Origin: Sphingomonas sp. 3P27F8
GTDB lineage: Bacteria; Pseudomonadota; Alphaproteobacteria; Sphingomonadales; Sphingomonadaceae
Assembly: GCF_005502745.1 (NCBI RefSeq)
Contig: NZ_SCNL01000002.1
Location: forward strand, 310,001-374,000
Length of the DNA: 64,000 nucleotides
Direction: 5' to 3'
Shown in pieces: positions 54,313 through 63,018 of the stretch. The notes under the pieces were generated by a model, which was not told where the DNA came from, ran no database searches, and saw nothing but the letters and a program-made list of their open reading frames with translations. The first letter of the stretch is position 1. Every line of letters begins with the position of its first letter. The translations under genes were made by a program, and so were the position numbers.

Positions 54313-54636
54313 CCACGCACATAGCGCCGCCCATGCCGGGCGGGCAAGCAGATGTTGACAACGCTCACATTACGCTCGCGTCCGCCGCACTTCTTCTGGT
54401 CAATCGCGGCGGCGCGGCAACTGGGCGGAAGGCGGGGATTGCGCGTGCCGACGCCGTCATTTCGCGCATGACCGGCGAGCTGCTCGATCAGGCGCCGATC
54501 AATGACTGCGCCTGCACCTCAGTCACTCAAACGATCGATCGGCGGTTCGAGGGCCCGGCCCGCTTGTCGCGCGCAATTTCGCTCTTGCAAATAATCTTGT
54601 GCAGCGCATCATCAAATGACGAGCGAAGGAGAGCGA
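54313..54636. other. Intergenic region between tetR and the Anbu operon
   Basis: No convincing gene. Contains a weak dyad ATGTTGACAACGCTCACAT (54352-54370; four outer base pairs match), which could be a TetR site, and AT-rich sequence near 54590 (TTGCAAATAATC) that may hold the Anbu operon promoter. No clear -35/-10 pair was found. Confidence 0.4.
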
Positions 54637-56046
54637 ATGGCCTTTTTCGAGATGACGGATCAGAACGCTGCGGTTCGGCCCTGTTATGCCGAGGTTCAGC
54701 GCTGGATCGATGAAGTCGGGATCGAAGGGCTCAACGCGCGGCTGAAGGAAGCCGAAACGATATTTCGCCGGATCGGCATCACCTTTGCGGTCTATGGCGA
54801 AGGCGGCGATCCCGAACGGCTCATACCCTTCGATCTGCTGCCGCGCGTGTTTTCCGGCGCGGAATGGCGCACGCTTGCGCGCGGCATCCGGCAGCGGGCT
54901 CAGGCGCTCAACGCCTTTCTCTACGACGTCTATCATCGCGGCGAGATCGTCCGCGCCGGGATCGTGCCGAGCGACCTCATCTATCGCAACCGCGCCTTCC
55001 TGCCGGAGATGATCGGCTTCGATCCGCCCGGCGGGGTTTACAGCCATATCGTCGGGATCGACATCATCCGCACCGGCCAGGGCGGCTTCCAGGTGCTGGA
55101 GGACAATTGCCGCACACCATCCGGCGTGAGCTACATGCTGGAAAACCGGGAGATCATGCAGCGCATGTTTCCCGAGCTGTTCGCTTCCACCCACGTCGCA
55201 CCGGTCGATTCCTATCCGAACGATCTGCTCGCGACGCTCAAGGAAGTGGCCCCTGCGGGCGCCGGCAGCGATCCGACCGTGGTGGTGCTGACGCCGGGCG
55301 CGTTCAATTCCGCCTATTACGAGCACAGCTTCCTGGCGGATCTGATGGGCGTCGAGCTGGTCGAACCGCTCGACCTGTATGTCGATAACGACAAGGTATG
55401 GATGAAAACGACGCGCGGCCCCAAGCAGGTCGACGTCATCTATCGCCGCATCGACGACGATTTCATCGATCCGCTGACGTTCCGCCCGGATTCGCTGCTG
55501 GGAGTGCCGGGGCTGTTCGGCGCCTATCGTGCGGGCGGGGTGAACCTGTGCTCCGCGCCGGGCGCGGGTATCGCGGATGACAAGGCGATCTATCTCTTCG
55601 TGCCGGAGATGATCCGCTTCTACCTGTCCGAAACGCCGATCCTCGAAAACGTGCCGACATGGCGCTGCGCCGTGCCGGAAGAGCGCGCCTATGTGCTCGA
55701 TCATCTGGACGAGATGGTGGCAAAGGAGGTCCACGGCTCCGGCGGCTACGGCATGCTGATCGGCCCGAAGGCGACGCGCGCCGAGGTGGCCGCCTATGCC
55801 GAGCGCATCCGCGCCGACCCGGCCGACTTCATCGCGCAGCCGACGCTCGATCTCTCCACCGTGCCGGTGCTCGGCCATAACGAGATCGTGGGCCGTCACG
55901 TCGATTTTCGTCCCTACTGCCTTGTCGGCAAGCGGATGCGACTGGTGCCGGGCGGACTGACCCGCGTGGCGCTGACCGAAGGCTCGCTGGTGGTGAATTC
56001 GTCGCAGGGCGGCGGGGTGAAGGACACCTGGGTGCTGGAAGATTGA
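54637..56046 (+). CDS. Circularly permuted type 2 ATP-grasp protein (Anbu operon)
   Basis: 469 residues of the circularly permuted ATP-grasp family (formerly DUF404/DUF407). Landmarks: RLIPFDLLPRVFSGAEW, FLPEMIGFDPPGGVYSHIVGID, EDNCRTPSGVSYMLENREIM, KEVHGSGGYGML and the end LVVNSSQGGGVKDTW. ATP-grasp enzymes of this group are predicted peptide ligases. AAGGAG six bases upstream supports ATG 54637. The alpha-E gene follows after one base. In other bacteria this set is found with Anbu and a transglutaminase. Confidence 0.94.
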   Translation: MAFFEMTDQNAAVRPCYAEVQRWIDEVGIEGLNARLKEAETIFRRIGITFAVYGEGGDPERLIPFDLLPRVFSGAEWRTLARGIRQRAQALNAFLYDVYHRGEIVRAGIVPSDLIYRNRAFLPEMIGFDPPGGVYSHIVGIDIIRTGQGGFQVLEDNCRTPSGVSYMLENREIMQRMFPELFASTHVAPVDSYPNDLLATLKEVAPAGAGSDPTVVVLTPGAFNSAYYEHSFLADLMGVELVEPLDLYVDNDKVWMKTTRGPKQVDVIYRRIDDDFIDPLTFRPDSLLGVPGLFGAYRAGGVNLCSAPGAGIADDKAIYLFVPEMIRFYLSETPILENVPTWRCAVPEERAYVLDHLDEMVAKEVHGSGGYGMLIGPKATRAEVAAYAERIRADPADFIAQPTLDLSTVPVLGHNEIVGRHVDFRPYCLVGKRMRLVPGGLTRVALTEGSLVVNSSQGGGVKDTWVLED

Positions 56047-56047
56047 G

Positions 56048-56983
56048 ATGCTGAGCCGCACCGCCGAGAACATCTTCTGGATGGCCCGCTATATCGAGCG
56101 CGCCGAAAGCACCGCGCGGCTGATCCAGATGGGGCAGCGCATGACGATCCTGCCCGGCCCGATCCACCGCGAGGAATGGCGCTCCGTGCTTCGCGTCACC
56201 GGCGCCGACGGGCTGATCGAGGGCGATCGTGCCGTGGCGGAGGCGGATATCGTCCGGCTGCTGCTGCTCGACGAGAACAACCCCTCGTCGATCCGCGCCT
56301 GTTTGCTTCAGGCCCGCGCGAACGGGCGGGCGGTGCGCACGGCGCTGACGCAGGACATGTGGGAGGCGCTGAACGACGACTGGCGCCGGCTGGAGCAATA
56401 TGACGTGACGAGCGCGCGGCGCAACCTTCCCGAATTGCTCGACTGGGTGAAAACCCGCGCCTCCACCTTTCGTGGCACAGTGGAAACCGGGCAGTTGCGC
56501 AACGAAGGCCATGATTTCCTGCGGATCGGCGGCGCGCTCGAACGCGCGGAGATGACGCTGCGGCTGCTCGACGTGAAATATTACGTGCTGCTGCCCGAAA
56601 CCTCGGTCGTCGGCGGCGTGCGCGATCACTATCAGTGGACATCGGTGCTGCATGCCCTGGCCGCCGCGCGGGTCTATCACCACGTCTATGGCGGCGGCGA
56701 TTATTCCCCTTGGCGCATCACCGACCTCCTGGTGCTCAACCCGCAATTCCCGCGCTCGATTTCGTTCTGCTTCGGCCAGATCGGCTGGCATCTCGATCGC
56801 CTGGCGCAGTCGCACGGCGGGCGCAGCGCGGCGCATGACACCGCCGCCGCGATGCTGGCCGAGCTGCGCGACCGCGAGAGCGGCGAGATATTCGAGGAGG
56901 GGCTGCACGAATTCGTGCAGAATGCCCTCAACGTCACCAACCGTCTGTCGCGCGAGATCGCGCAGACCTATCATTTCAACTGA
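56048..56983 (+). CDS. Alpha-E domain protein (Anbu operon)
   Basis: 311 residues, all-helical alpha-E domain (formerly DUF403). It starts MLSRTAENIFWMARYIERAE, the family signature, and contains NNPSSIRACLLQARANGRAVR and ITDLLVLNPQFPRSISFC. The function is not established; it regularly accompanies the ATP-grasp protein and may act with it. Its TGA overlaps the ATG of the transglutaminase gene by one base. Confidence 0.93.
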   Translation: MLSRTAENIFWMARYIERAESTARLIQMGQRMTILPGPIHREEWRSVLRVTGADGLIEGDRAVAEADIVRLLLLDENNPSSIRACLLQARANGRAVRTALTQDMWEALNDDWRRLEQYDVTSARRNLPELLDWVKTRASTFRGTVETGQLRNEGHDFLRIGGALERAEMTLRLLDVKYYVLLPETSVVGGVRDHYQWTSVLHALAAARVYHHVYGGGDYSPWRITDLLVLNPQFPRSISFCFGQIGWHLDRLAQSHGGRSAAHDTAAAMLAELRDRESGEIFEEGLHEFVQNALNVTNRLSREIAQTYHFN

Positions 56984-57834
56984 TGCTGCTCCTCGTCCGC
57001 CACCTCACCCATATGCGTTATCCGGCCGGCGCGGCGGGGCTGGCGCTGCGCCTCAAACTGTTTCCGCCAAGCTTCGACGGGCAGCGCGTGATAGACTGGC
57101 ACGTCGAGATCGACGGCGAGGAGACTACGCACGGCACCATGGGCGGCTATGGCGAGCGTTTCGCACAATGGCTGAGCCACCGTCACCACGACGAGCTGGA
57201 GATCGTGGCGCACGGCCGCGTCGAAACGGAGGATCGCGCCGGGATCATCAAGGGCTTGCGGCGCGCGTGCCCGCCGGAGGTTTTCCTGCGCGACACGCCG
57301 TTGACGCAGCCTGACGAGGCAATCCGCGCGCTTGGCGGCGGGCTGGAGCCGGGGGCCGGCGCGCTGCCGGGGCTGCACGCGCTGAGCGCCGAGGTGCGAG
57401 CCGCCCTGCCCTATCGCAGCGGGATGACCGACAGCGCCACCCCCGCCGCCGCGGCGCTGGCGGGCGGCGGCGGCGTATGCCAGGACCACTCGCATATCTT
57501 CATCGCCGCTGCCCGCGCGCGCGGCGTGCCGGCGCGGTACGTCACCGGCTATCTGCTGGCCGGCGACGAGGCCTACCAGCAACTCGAAACCCATGCCTGG
57601 GCAGAAGCCCATGTGGCTGGGCTCGGCTGGGTCGGGTTCGACGTCGCGAACGGGCTGAGCCCGACCGATCACTACGTGCGCCTGTGCACTGGTCTTGACG
57701 CCAATGACGCGGCCCCGTTACGCGGGATCGTGACCGGCGGGGGGCCGGGAACCGTTTCCGCCGACGTGAGGATCGCGCGCGGAGAAGGCGATATCGAAGC
57801 GATGCAGCAACAGCAGCAGCAGCAGCAGCAATGA
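56983..57834 (+). CDS. Transglutaminase-like cysteine peptidase with polyglutamine tail (Anbu operon)
   Basis: 283 residues. N-terminal transglutaminase-associated domain, then a transglutaminase-like core with the triad Cys in GGVCQDHSHIF, His in ETHAWAEAHV and Asp in WVGFDVANGLSP. Such bacterial proteins are probably peptidases or amidases, possibly undoing the ATP-grasp ligation; that is inference. The C-terminus is nine consecutive Gln encoded by a nearly pure CAG run (57805-57831). It ends 19 bases before the Anbu gene. Confidence 0.92.
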   Translation: MLLLVRHLTHMRYPAGAAGLALRLKLFPPSFDGQRVIDWHVEIDGEETTHGTMGGYGERFAQWLSHRHHDELEIVAHGRVETEDRAGIIKGLRRACPPEVFLRDTPLTQPDEAIRALGGGLEPGAGALPGLHALSAEVRAALPYRSGMTDSATPAAAALAGGGGVCQDHSHIFIAAARARGVPARYVTGYLLAGDEAYQQLETHAWAEAHVAGLGWVGFDVANGLSPTDHYVRLCTGLDANDAAPLRGIVTGGGPGTVSADVRIARGEGDIEAMQQQQQQQQQ

Positions 57835-57853
57835 AACGGGGGCACGAGTTCGC

Positions 57854-58597
57854 ATGACCTATTGCGTCGCGGTGCGCGTGACCGATGGGCTGGTGTTGCT
57901 ATCCGATACCCGAACGAATGCGGGAATCGACAACATCTCGCGCTTCGCCAAGATGTTCACCTGGGAGGTTTCGGGCGAGCGCGCGATCGGGATGCTGTGC
58001 TCGGGCAATCTCTCGATCACCCAGGGCGTCATCACCCGGCTGAACAAGGCGATCGAGAAATCCGCCGACGATCCAGAGATCGAAACGGTGCTGAACGCCG
58101 AAAGCATCTATCGCATCGCGGAACTGGTGGGCGAGGCGATGCAGGCGCAGCAGGATCGCTATCGCGAGTCGATCCAGGCCGGCGGCGCGGGGGCGGACGC
58201 GATGATCCTTGTCGCCGGGCAGCGCGCGGGCGGGCGGCATCGCCTGTTCATGGTTTATTCGGCTGGCAATTTCGTCGAAGCGACAGACGACACGCCCTAT
58301 TTCCAGATCGGCGAGCATAAATACGGGAAGCCGATCCTCGACCGGGTTCTGAGGATCGACATGCCGCTCGAACAGGTCGTCAAGGCGGTGTGCGTATCGA
58401 TGGATTCAACGCTCCATTCGAACCTCTCGGTGGGCATGCCGCTGGATCTGGCGGTGATGCGCGCGGACAGCTTCGCGTTTCAGACACGAGAACGGATCGA
58501 AGCCGATGACCCGCGCTTCATCGCCATTTCACGCGAATGGGGTGAGCGCCTGCGCGCCGCGTTCCGCACGCTGCCGGGGATGACCGCGGCTCCCTGA
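57854..58597 (+). CDS. Anbu, ancestral beta-subunit proteasome-type protease
   Basis: 247 residues, N-terminal nucleophile hydrolase related to proteasome beta subunits and HslV. After Met removal Thr1 (MTYCVAVRV) would be the nucleophile; Asp17 (LLSDTRTNAGID) and Lys32 (RFAKMF) match the proteasome Thr/Asp/Lys set. Further hallmarks: SAGNFVEATDDTPYFQIGEHKYGKP. Anbu forms helical or ring assemblies, and its substrate remains unknown. There is no propeptide and no ATPase partner gene. It is encoded last in the ATP-grasp, alpha-E, transglutaminase operon. Confidence 0.94.
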   Translation: MTYCVAVRVTDGLVLLSDTRTNAGIDNISRFAKMFTWEVSGERAIGMLCSGNLSITQGVITRLNKAIEKSADDPEIETVLNAESIYRIAELVGEAMQAQQDRYRESIQAGGAGADAMILVAGQRAGGRHRLFMVYSAGNFVEATDDTPYFQIGEHKYGKPILDRVLRIDMPLEQVVKAVCVSMDSTLHSNLSVGMPLDLAVMRADSFAFQTRERIEADDPRFIAISREWGERLRAAFRTLPGMTAAP

Positions 58598-58673
58598 ACA
58601 CGCCCGCCGCCAATGATCGCTGAACAAGCGCGGGCATTGGGCGACGCGCCTTCCTGCTTTTCCGCCCGCCGGG

Positions 58674-59402
58674 CTACCGCGGCACGGCGAGGGAAAATGA
58701 GGAGGCCAGCGCCTCGGCCGGGTCGGACGCATCGGCCCATTGCGTCCGGCGGAGAAGGCGCGGATGCAGGAACAACACCGGCAGTTTGAAGAACAACAGC
58801 TCGGAGTGGATGAACGTATCGATCGCCCGCTCCCACCATTTCGGATCACGCTTCCCGTGGCTGTGGAGCCAGCCCTGGTAGGGCGCCCAGTGGCTCGGCT
58901 CGTCGCGCTCGATGATCCGGAAGATCCGCATCAGCACCGCATCATGCCGCACCAGCGAATGCCGCAGCAGGATTTCCACCTGGCGATGCCCACGCTGCTC
59001 GGTCAGTGCGATGACGCGGCACAGCCGCTCGAACAGATCGTCGCGCGCGACGATGGCATCGGTATCGAGTTCGTCGATCGTCGAACGGAACATGATCTCC
59101 ACGAAGCGGTCGATATGGCCACAGGTGCGATCGATGAAATACGGCATGCTGCCGCGCAATTCGAACCAGCGCTTGAACATGACATAGTGTTTGCGCTCGT
59201 CGGCACGGTGCTGTTCGATCGCGGCGATCAGCGCGTGATCGTCGGGCGCGCGGCGGCGAACCGCCTCCAGCACCCGATCGATCGACCTGTAACCGCGATG
59301 CTCGTTATAGATATATATCGACCCGAGCAGATCGAGATAGCGCTCGCGAAACCATGTCATCATGGAACGATCCAGCTCCTTTCGTTCCAGGCGGCCGGCC
59401 AT
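58674..59402 (-). CDS. Ferritin-like diiron-type protein of unknown function
   Basis: 242 residues from ATG 59402 (ATG 59363 or 59360 also possible). Mostly helical. Two ExxH pairs (ERKH at 69-72 and EPSH at 168-171), with Glu63 and Glu135 in the helices between, suggest a carboxylate-bridged diiron site as in ferritin-like proteins. Closest conceptual match is the ferritin-like superfamily; no specific enzyme is recognised. It lies 28 bases downstream of the M28 peptidase gene on the same strand and is convergent with Anbu. Confidence 0.65.
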   Translation of the reverse strand: MAGRLERKELDRSMMTWFRERYLDLLGSIYIYNEHRGYRSIDRVLEAVRRRAPDDHALIAAIEQHRADERKHYVMFKRWFELRGSMPYFIDRTCGHIDRFVEIMFRSTIDELDTDAIVARDDLFERLCRVIALTEQRGHRQVEILLRHSLVRHDAVLMRIFRIIERDEPSHWAPYQGWLHSHGKRDPKWWERAIDTFIHSELLFFKLPVLFLHPRLLRRTQWADASDPAEALASSFSLAVPR

Positions 59403-59430
59403 CGGCCACGCCGTCTCCGCTTTACACGGT

Positions 59431-61680
59431 CTATCTTTCTTCCAACGTCCGGCGCGCCATATCGAGCCGCGCCGCATAGTCGCGCAGCACTTTCGCCGTC
59501 CGCGCGGCATAATCGTTGGCGTCGTCGAAACGCCGCTCCTCGATCGCTTCACGCACCCCCGGCAGCGTTTTCGCGCCATAGCCGGTGAAGCGGCCCGGCG
59601 CATAGATGAGATGCTTGTACCACGGACGACCCGGCAGGCCGCGATCGTCGAGCAGCAGCTGATCGATATCGCGGAGTTGAGCGCCAAGCCGATCGCGCTG
59701 CGCCCGCGTCAGCCCCGCGCCACGCGCCGCCAGCGCACTGTCGAACGCCGAAGCGGATTGCTTGAGCGTATCGACCGCATTTTCCAGCGCCGCAAGCTCG
59801 ATATGCGGCGTCATCGGTTCGGCGGCCGGCGCGCCGACCGGCTTTAGCGGATCGCTCGCCAGCCGAAACGCGCCGTCGCTAAGCAATCGATCGCGCTGCT
59901 CGTCCTGCGCGCGGCGATCGGCGGCGAGTTTCTTCACCTCGCCGAGATAGGTCGATACCGTATCGGCGAAATCGCCATAGCGCTGCACCGGCAGATCGGC
60001 ATCGGCCAGTCGCAGCACCAGCCGGCCCACGACCTTCGATAAGGCCGCGCCATATTTCAGGCCCGGATCATCGAACGTCGTCATGTGATGAAAGCTGTCG
60101 TAGACCGAATGATAGACGCCGCCCGATTCATCCTCGCCGCCAAATCCGATATTCAGCGCCGGCAGGCCGAGATGCTGGAGATAGGCGGAATAATCCGATC
60201 CCGATCCCAGTGCGCCGAGCGGCAGATCGCCGCCGTTCCGCGCGGCCTCCAGCGTCGCTTCGCCCGGATGCTCTTTGCCCTCGAACGCCCCCACCAGCAC
60301 GGAAGCACGCGCGCGCGCCGCTACAGTCGCACCGGTCTCAGGGTCCGTCACATCGGCGGCGGCGCCATTGACGAGATGCTGAAACGGATGGCTGCCCTGC
60401 GCATAGAAGGTGCCGCGCCCGTTGTTGTCCGTGTTGATATAGATCACGGCCTTTTTCTTCAGCTCGTCGGCATGCTGCTCGGCCCATTCGGTGGAGCCGA
60501 GCAACATCGGCTCTTCCGCGTCCCAGCTCGTGTAGACGATCGTCCGCGCCGGTCTCCAGCCCTGACGATAAAGCTCGCCCAGCGCTTTCGCCTCGGAAAG
60601 CATCGCGACATTGCCTGAAAGCGGATCGGACGCGCCGAACACCCAGCCATCGTGGTGGTTGCCGCGGATCACCCATTGATCGGGGTAGCGCGCGCCCTTC
60701 AGCGTCGCGATCACATCATAGACCGGGGTCAGCTTCCAGTCCGACTTCACCGCGAGATGAACGGAAACGCCGTTGTTGCCGCCCATGTGATAAGTGACCG
60801 GCAGGCCGCCACGCCAAGGCTCGGGCGCCACCGGCCCACCAAGCCGGGCGAGCAGCTTCTGCGCATCGCCGTAAGACATCGGCAATACCGGGATCTTGAG
60901 GATCGTCTTCGCATCCTCTCGCTTCAGCCTCTTGGCGTTCAGTGTCGCGCCTACGCCGGGCGTCAGCGGATCGCCGGGATAAAGCGGCATATCCGCCACG
61001 GAGCCGCGCTGCACGCCGCCCGCGGGCCGCGCGCCGCCGACCGGATATACGTCGCTCTGACCATAACCGTCATCGGCCGGATCGGAATAGATGATGCAGC
61101 CGATCGCGCCGTGATCCTGCGCGAGCTTCGGCTTCAGCCCGCGCCAGCCGGTGCCGTAGCGCGCAATGACTATCTTGCCCTTCACGTCGATCCCGCGCCG
61201 CGCGAGATCCTGGTAATCCCCGGGCATTCCATAGTTCACGTAAACGAGATCGCCGGTGACATCGCCGTCACCCTGAAACGCGACATAGGGTGGCAGCGCA
61301 TGTGCGGTGTTCGCGGAGGTATCGTCGCCGGCGATCGGCGGCTCCTGCCCGCCAAGCACGATCTTCTCAGGCGACACCATCTCCACCGTCGTGGAAACCG
61401 GCGTGGGATAAAGGACATGGAAGGTTTCGATGCGCGCGTCCCATCCCCATTGCCTGAACTTGGCGAGCGACGCCTCGGCATTGGCCTTGTCGTGCGGGGA
61501 GCCGACATGATTGGGCTCGGACGCCATCTCCTTCAGCCACGCCAGCTGGTCGGCGCTGCTGACTTGCTGATCGAACCTTGCCTCGATCGCCTTGCTGTCG
61601 GTGGGCGCGCTCTGCGCGAGGCCGCCCGCCGCCATCGCCGCGAGCGCAACGCCCGCCAGAATCCGTCCAGCCATGCCCAT
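59431..61680 (-). CDS. M28 family zinc peptidase, glutamate carboxypeptidase II-like, exported
   Basis: 749 residues. Signal peptide MGMAGRILAGVALAAMAAGG. PA-type protease-associated domain (about 110-330) then the M28 core with zinc ligands His/Asp in GNHHDGWVFGASDPLSG, Glu pair in DAEEPMLLGSTEW, Asp in INTDNNGRG and His in GGVYHSVYDS. C-terminal transferrin-receptor-like dimerisation domain. Similar to N-acetylated alpha-linked acidic dipeptidases. GGGGGGA before ATG 61680 decides the start. It acts on periplasmic or external peptides, probably for nutrition. Confidence 0.92.
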   Translation of the reverse strand: MGMAGRILAGVALAAMAAGGLAQSAPTDSKAIEARFDQQVSSADQLAWLKEMASEPNHVGSPHDKANAEASLAKFRQWGWDARIETFHVLYPTPVSTTVEMVSPEKIVLGGQEPPIAGDDTSANTAHALPPYVAFQGDGDVTGDLVYVNYGMPGDYQDLARRGIDVKGKIVIARYGTGWRGLKPKLAQDHGAIGCIIYSDPADDGYGQSDVYPVGGARPAGGVQRGSVADMPLYPGDPLTPGVGATLNAKRLKREDAKTILKIPVLPMSYGDAQKLLARLGGPVAPEPWRGGLPVTYHMGGNNGVSVHLAVKSDWKLTPVYDVIATLKGARYPDQWVIRGNHHDGWVFGASDPLSGNVAMLSEAKALGELYRQGWRPARTIVYTSWDAEEPMLLGSTEWAEQHADELKKKAVIYINTDNNGRGTFYAQGSHPFQHLVNGAAADVTDPETGATVAARARASVLVGAFEGKEHPGEATLEAARNGGDLPLGALGSGSDYSAYLQHLGLPALNIGFGGEDESGGVYHSVYDSFHHMTTFDDPGLKYGAALSKVVGRLVLRLADADLPVQRYGDFADTVSTYLGEVKKLAADRRAQDEQRDRLLSDGAFRLASDPLKPVGAPAAEPMTPHIELAALENAVDTLKQSASAFDSALAARGAGLTRAQRDRLGAQLRDIDQLLLDDRGLPGRPWYKHLIYAPGRFTGYGAKTLPGVREAIEERRFDDANDYAARTAKVLRDYAARLDMARRTLEER

Positions 61681-61774
61681 GCCGTCCCCCCACTCGCCGT
61701 TCTCTGTTTCGCACCACAAGAAACCGTTCGCGGGGATAACGCAAGGGGCAGGTGGCGTTACACCGGGGCAGACC

Positions 61775-62434
61775 TCATCGCCCGCCCCGCGCCTCCAGCC
61801 CGGCCTGCTTCATCCGCCAGACGAGCTGATCGAAACGGTCCTGCCCGAAGAACGGCTCTCCGCCGAACGCCATCAGTGGGACGCCATAATGGCCGGCAGC
61901 GCGCTGATCGGCCTCGTTCGCCTCGATCGCTGCGGCGAGCCGGCCGCCTTCCGCGGTTACCACCCGGTCCATTTCGGCGAGGTCCAGGCCCGCGCCTGCG
62001 ATCGCGCGCGCCAGATGATCGCCCTCATGCCAATTGTCGACAATGCCGCTCCAGATCAGGTGGCTGACCGCCGCGACGAATGGCAAGCCGCGTCCGCGCT
62101 CCGCCGCAAGCTGACCCAGCCGGCTGAGGCGGTGGATATAGGGCTGCTCCTGCGGGTAACTGCGCGTCGCCATGTCCATGACGACCGGATCCGGGCGCGG
62201 CCAGCGATAAGGCAGGCCCAGAAAGGCTGCCGTCCGCACGGTATCGCGCATCAGATAGCTTACCCAGAGGGGATCGCCGTTGCTGAAGAATTCCGGCTGA
62301 CGCACCGCAATCGGACGCACGACACGCAGATTGCAACGCACATCGAAATCCCGCTCCAGTGCCACCAGTCGCGGCGTGACGAAATAGCTGTAGGGCGATC
62401 GGAACGACCAGAAACACTCATAATCCAGCGTCAT
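61775..62434 (-). CDS. DsbA-like/2-hydroxychromene-2-carboxylate isomerase family protein
   Basis: 219 residues, thioredoxin fold with helical insertion (kappa-class GST/HCCA isomerase type). N-terminus YECFWSFRSPYSYFVTPRLV has the Ser-Pro-Tyr typical of the glutathione-dependent isomerases in place of a CxxC. C-terminal YGVPLMAFGGEPFFGQDRFD has the cis-Pro and typical end motif. It could take part in glutathione-linked or aromatic metabolism. Coupled by ATGA to the upstream tetR gene. Confidence 0.87.
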   Translation of the reverse strand: MTLDYECFWSFRSPYSYFVTPRLVALERDFDVRCNLRVVRPIAVRQPEFFSNGDPLWVSYLMRDTVRTAAFLGLPYRWPRPDPVVMDMATRSYPQEQPYIHRLSRLGQLAAERGRGLPFVAAVSHLIWSGIVDNWHEGDHLARAIAGAGLDLAEMDRVVTAEGGRLAAAIEANEADQRAAGHYGVPLMAFGGEPFFGQDRFDQLVWRMKQAGLEARGGR

Positions 62435-63018
62435 GCCGCAGGTTCCTCTTGGTGCGAAGCGAGCACCCGTGCGACCGCGCTTTCCACCACCATCCGCGCA
62501 CGCGGCACCGGAAGGCCCTGATCCAGCCGCAGCCGCTGCCAGGTTTCGAAGCTCAGCATCAGGTCGATCGTCTCGAGCCCGATCTCATCACCGGCGATCG
62601 CCGGCGGCAACAATCCCTGCAAGCGGGCGCGCATCGTCGCCACCACGACGGCATGTCGCTGCTGGATCGTCGCGGAGGCATGACGATGCGCGTCGGCGGC
62701 GCGCTTGTACGGCATCAGCCGCTCATAGGTTTCGAGCCGGCGCTCGATCATTTCGGCCAGCTGACCGCGCCAGTCAGTCGCGGTGAACGGGTCCAGCCAG
62801 TTCCGATATTCGTCCGCCAGCCGCTCGGCCATGCCCGCGTAGATCGCCTCCATGTCCGCAAACTGGCGGAAAACCGTGCGCAGCCCCACGCCGGCGCGAG
62901 CAGCGATCTTCTCGGCGGCGGGCGCGGGATCACCCTCGCCCACCAGCGCGACCATCGCCGCGATGATCTTGCGCCGGCTTGCCTCCGATCGCTTGTGCCG
63001 CCCATCCTCCGCCGCCAT
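62431..63018 (-). CDS. TetR family transcriptional regulator
   Basis: 195 residues. HTH region PAAEKIAARAGVGLRTVFRQFADMEAIYAGM (about 32-64) followed by an all-helical ligand domain. It is placed between the sulfatase gene (one-base TGATG overlap) and the isomerase gene (ATGA overlap), so it is translated in the same operon and may regulate it. Ligand unknown. Confidence 0.9.
   Translation of the reverse strand: MAAEDGRHKRSEASRRKIIAAMVALVGEGDPAPAAEKIAARAGVGLRTVFRQFADMEAIYAGMAERLADEYRNWLDPFTATDWRGQLAEMIERRLETYERLMPYKRAADAHRHASATIQQRHAVVVATMRARLQGLLPPAIAGDEIGLETIDLMLSFETWQRLRLDQGLPVPRARMVVESAVARVLASHQEEPAA

Noticed and set aside
54355..54383. TTGACA as a promoter between tetR and the Anbu operon
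   Set aside because: The sequence 17 bases downstream (GCGTCC) is not a plausible -10; kept only as part of a weak dyad.
57805..57831. CAG run as a CRISPR-like or minisatellite array
   Set aside because: Simple in-frame trinucleotide run coding for Gln, no spacers.
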